From an uncultured Lactobacillus sp. (GTDB lineage Bacteria; Bacillota; Bacilli; Lactobacillales; Lactobacillaceae), in contig CALNAK010000010.1 of the NCBI GenBank assembly GCA_937874185.1, positions 1-7,245 on the forward strand: a stretch of DNA of 7,245 nt, in the 5' to 3' direction. The translations under genes were made by a program, and so were the position numbers. The stretch's first letter is position 1. Every line of letters starts with the position of its first letter. Under the pieces are notes generated by a model. That model was given only the letters and a program-made list of their open reading frames with translations. It made no database searches and was not told the DNA's origin. Below are positions 5,154-7,245 of this stretch, piece after piece.

Positions 5154-6302
5154 ATGAAAAATAATAATTTTCAATCATTATTTAAAAATAATGACTATAT
5201 TGCGTTTGTTTTGTGTTATTTGGTAATATTAATCCAATCTTTATTGTTTACTAGTTTTAGCACATTTTTTCCACAAAATGCGACATTATTGTCCAAATTG
5301 GTAAATTTATTAATAATTTGCTACGTTATTTATGGAATCATTATTCAAATAACGGCTCGAAAGCTTATTTATATTGCAGTTATATTATTGATAGTACTAT
5401 TAACCTTCTGGAAATTGAGAATATTTTCTCCTTATATTAAATTATTATTATTATCCATCGCCGTTCCATCGACTATTCCCTCTGGAAGGAAAATAGTTAA
5501 AATATTTGCTTTAGCTTTAATTACAACAATGGTTACGACCATTGTACTAACTTTATTAGGTTATTTACCACAATCTGGTGCCACTTCGAAATCTATATTT
5601 TCAAATTATCAAGAAACTGTTTATTTTTTTGGTTTTTCTCACCCCAATGCATTTGGCACTTTTTTATCAATGATATTTGCTTCGTCTATGTTTCTATTTT
5701 TTAAAAGGCATAAGTGGATAATGATAATGGTTGCAACAGTAGTCTTTGTTACTAATGTCACAATTGGTGCTGGAACAGCTGCAGTCTCTGTCTTATTGGT
5801 TTTTATTATATCGATAATGCCAGTGAAATCTTACAAATTTGCGTATCTATTACCACCTTTTCTAGCTACTTTTGCGCTGTGGTTATCATATTACAATACT
5901 AGTGCTTTTGGTATGATAATAAACGAAAAAATTGCCTCAAGACCAAATGTTTGGAACGCTTATACGTCACAGTATCCGACTAAATTAATCAGTGATCCAA
6001 TACAAGTCAACACTGATGGATATTCTGGTATATTGGGTAACGGTGTTTTGGATGGTAGTTACATCTATGTGTTAATATTTTGGGGAATTGTGGCTCTTAT
6101 CTTCTATATTATTACCTTTATAGTGTTGATCAAATTCAGTATTGATACAAAAAATAAGGTACTATTTGCAATATCCGTAATGATTATTGTCTCTGCTTTC
6201 CCAGAATCGCATATGATTATGTTTTATGAGAATATATTTCTTCTGTTCGTTGGTTTTTATCAATTCCCCATGGATGAAAGAAAAAAATATTTACAATCAT
6301 AG
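5154..6302 (+). CDS. wzy: Wzy-type polysaccharide repeat-unit polymerase
   Basis: A 382-aa protein made almost entirely of hydrophobic membrane segments, roughly 10-12 by eye, spread over the length with a large polar loop at about residues 240-295. GFSHPNAFG (HPN at 163-165) and the loop motif SRPNVW (R263), followed by GVLDGSYIYVLIFWG, are the pattern seen in O-antigen ligase/Wzy-like polymerases of Gram-positive capsule clusters. By family it joins lipid-linked repeat units on the outer face of the cytoplasmic membrane. Its place between a transferase and a wzx flippase supports this. The start is uncertain: ATG 5154 has GGAG (5135-5138) 15 bases upstream, rather far; GTG 5133 is also in frame and would add seven residues but has no ribosome site. 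Sequence conservation in Wzy is too low to infer the linkage formed. Confidence 0.87.
   Translation: MKNNNFQSLFKNNDYIAFVLCYLVILIQSLLFTSFSTFFPQNATLLSKLVNLLIICYVIYGIIIQITARKLIYIAVILLIVLLTFWKLRIFSPYIKLLLLSIAVPSTIPSGRKIVKIFALALITTMVTTIVLTLLGYLPQSGATSKSIFSNYQETVYFFGFSHPNAFGTFLSMIFASSMFLFFKRHKWIMIMVATVVFVTNVTIGAGTAAVSVLLVFIISIMPVKSYKFAYLLPPFLATFALWLSYYNTSAFGMIINEKIASRPNVWNAYTSQYPTKLISDPIQVNTDGYSGILGNGVLDGSYIYVLIFWGIVALIFYIITFIVLIKFSIDTKNKVLFAISVMIIVSAFPESHMIMFYENIFLLFVGFYQFPMDERKKYLQS
5175..5194. repeat. 20-bp AT palindrome in the wzy start region
   Basis: TCATTATTT (5175-5183) and AAATAATGA (5186-5194) are exact reverse complements around AA. It lies 21 bases into the coding region, where mRNA structure could affect initiation, but the stem is weak and close to chance expectation. 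Confidence 0.4.
5526..5545 (+). repeat. Hairpin with UACG loop inside wzy
   Basis: ACAATGGT (5526-5533) and ACCATTGT (5538-5545) are exact reverse complements around TACG, a UNCG-type tetraloop sequence. It encodes the end of a TMVTTIV membrane segment. It is the least AT-rich of the short hairpins, but 8-bp arms are near chance expectation. Confidence 0.4.
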
Positions 6303-6338
6303 CTTTGTACATTGTTTCACAGTAACACTTATATTACT

Positions 6339-6343
6339 AAGGA
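6339..6343 (+). promoter_or_regulatory. Ribosome binding site of wzx
   Basis: AAGGA sits 6 bases before ATG 6350, giving a clear start for the flippase gene. Confidence 0.85.
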
Positions 6344-6349
6344 TTAAAC

Positions 6350-7245
6350 ATGAATAAACTATCTAGAACAAAGGCCGCGACTATTAACTCAGTAGTTTCC
6401 AGTACAGCACAGTTCATACAATTGATCATGCAGTTTATTTCTCGATCTGTTTTTATCAATGTACTAGGTGCTGAATTCTTGGGATTAAATGGATTGTTTT
6501 TAAACTTGTTAGGGTATTTAAACTTTGCAGAGTTGGGATTGGGCGTTGCTATTACATTCTCATTATTTGAACCTTTGGTGAATGAGGATAAACGACAAAT
6601 TGCCGCTATTATGAATCTTTTCAAAAAGTGGTATCGTTATATCTCCTTGCTCGTACTTATGGGGGGATTAATATTAACACCATTTATCCCTTATTTGATT
6701 AAAGGTGGAACCAATCATATTGACATAAATGTATATATTGCTTTCTTGTTAGCACTATCAAATACTGTTCTCTCATATCTATTGACATATAAAAGAACCC
6801 TGCTGATAGCAGATCAGAAAGGGTACATAAATACTCTAAATACAGTTGGATACAATATCAGTGGTCAACTGCTTCAAATATTAATGCTGTATATTTTTAG
6901 AGATTTTTATCTCTATCTCTTTATTCAAGCTGCAATTATGCTCATATCGAACTACCATGTATCAAGAGTTGTTGATAAATTATATCCATACTTGCAGAAG
7001 TATCCTCAAGAAAAGGTTAGCGACAAAGTTACTGTGTATATGAAGAAAAATATTAGTGGTATGCTTTCATCAAAAATGGGTGGAATCATTGTGAATGGTA
7101 CTGATAACTTATTACTTTCTTACTATATTGGTCTGACATCTGTTGCCATGTACGCCAACTACACAATGATTATTACTGGTTTGACCCAAATTATGGGGCA
7201 ATTAATATCTGCTGTCACATCTTCTATTGGCAATTTGGGAGCTTC
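6350..7245 (+). CDS. wzx: Wzx-type flippase (MOP superfamily), N-terminal part, 3' end outside window
   Basis: The frame is open from ATG 6350 to the window edge, giving 298 codons without a stop; relatives are usually near 470-510 aa, so about 60% is present. The N-terminus reads SRSVFINVLGAEFLGLNGLF (residues 31-50), then FAELGLGVAITFSLFEPL (59-76), the typical opening of Gram-positive RfbX/Wzx polysaccharide exporters. Several hydrophobic segments follow, and GTDNLLLSYYIGLTSVAMYANY near residues 257-278 matches the repeated half of the MOP fold. It would flip the undecaprenyl-linked repeat unit to the outer face for Wzy. It starts 47 bases after the wzy stop with a good ribosome site. GC returns to about 36%, nearer the first gene than the middle ones. 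No stop or frameshift is seen. Confidence 0.92.
   Translation, partial: MNKLSRTKAATINSVVSSTAQFIQLIMQFISRSVFINVLGAEFLGLNGLFLNLLGYLNFAELGLGVAITFSLFEPLVNEDKRQIAAIMNLFKKWYRYISLLVLMGGLILTPFIPYLIKGGTNHIDINVYIAFLLALSNTVLSYLLTYKRTLLIADQKGYINTLNTVGYNISGQLLQILMLYIFRDFYLYLFIQAAIMLISNYHVSRVVDKLYPYLQKYPQEKVSDKVTVYMKKNISGMLSSKMGGIIVNGTDNLLLSYYIGLTSVAMYANYTMIITGLTQIMGQLISAVTSSIGNLGA
6898..6915 (+). repeat. Short hairpin inside wzx
   Basis: TAGAGAT (6898-6904) and ATCTCTA (6909-6915) pair exactly around TTTT, within codons for RDFYLY. It is followed by a pyrimidine-rich stretch but no true T-run, and its size is within chance expectation. Confidence 0.35.

Noticed and set aside
6337..6624. 95-codon open frame on the - strand
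   Set aside because: Antisense to the start of wzx and its ribosome site; low-complexity N/K/P-rich sequence with no family signature.

Overview
The window is an internal piece of a Wzx/Wzy-dependent polysaccharide (capsule or exopolysaccharide) biosynthesis cluster from an AT-rich Gram-positive bacterium, most likely a lactic acid bacterium (Lactobacillaceae or a close relative). The reasons are AAGGA/GGAGG ribosome binding sites, use of TTG as a start codon, genes all on one strand with 4-bp overlaps, and a gene set (DUF1972 rhamnosyltransferase, GT4, Stealth phosphotransferase, GT2, GT4, Wzy, Wzx) typical of such clusters in that group. The genus cannot be fixed from this sequence alone.

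Layout, all on the + strand: 1-443 is the C-terminal part of a DUF1972-type rhamnosyltransferase. It is followed by a GT4 glycosyltransferase (448-1728), a Stealth-family sugar-1-phosphate transferase (1768-2748, TTG start) and a GT2 glycosyltransferase (2745-3683, ATGA overlap). Next is a 337-base very AT-rich interval without a gene (3684-4020). After it come a second GT4 glycosyltransferase (4021-5094), a multi-membrane-spanning Wzy-type polymerase (5154-6302) and the N-terminal 298 residues of a Wzx-type flippase that runs off the window (6350-7245).

How the genes work together (inference from families): the cytoplasmic transferases extend a lipid-linked repeat unit whose priming enzyme lies outside the window. 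The Stealth enzyme would join one sugar through a phosphodiester, Wzx moves the finished unit across the membrane, and Wzy polymerises it outside. The polymer would therefore be rhamnose-containing, phosphodiester-bearing and anionic.

Hand-counted GC is mosaic: about 38% in the first gene (61-420), 28% in the Stealth gene (1801-2520), 21% in the gene-free interval (3721-4010) and 36% at the start of wzx (6361-6660). This fits a cassette-like variable centre between more host-like flanks.

The most unusual sequence feature is a 38-bp near-perfect palindrome inside the first GT4 gene (1107-1144), far longer than chance allows in this base composition. The gene-free interval also holds promoter-like elements, palindromes and a leader in which one arm could pair either locally or with the ribosome binding site of the next gene. 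No tRNA, rRNA, insertion sequence, CRISPR array or convincing intrinsic terminator is visible.
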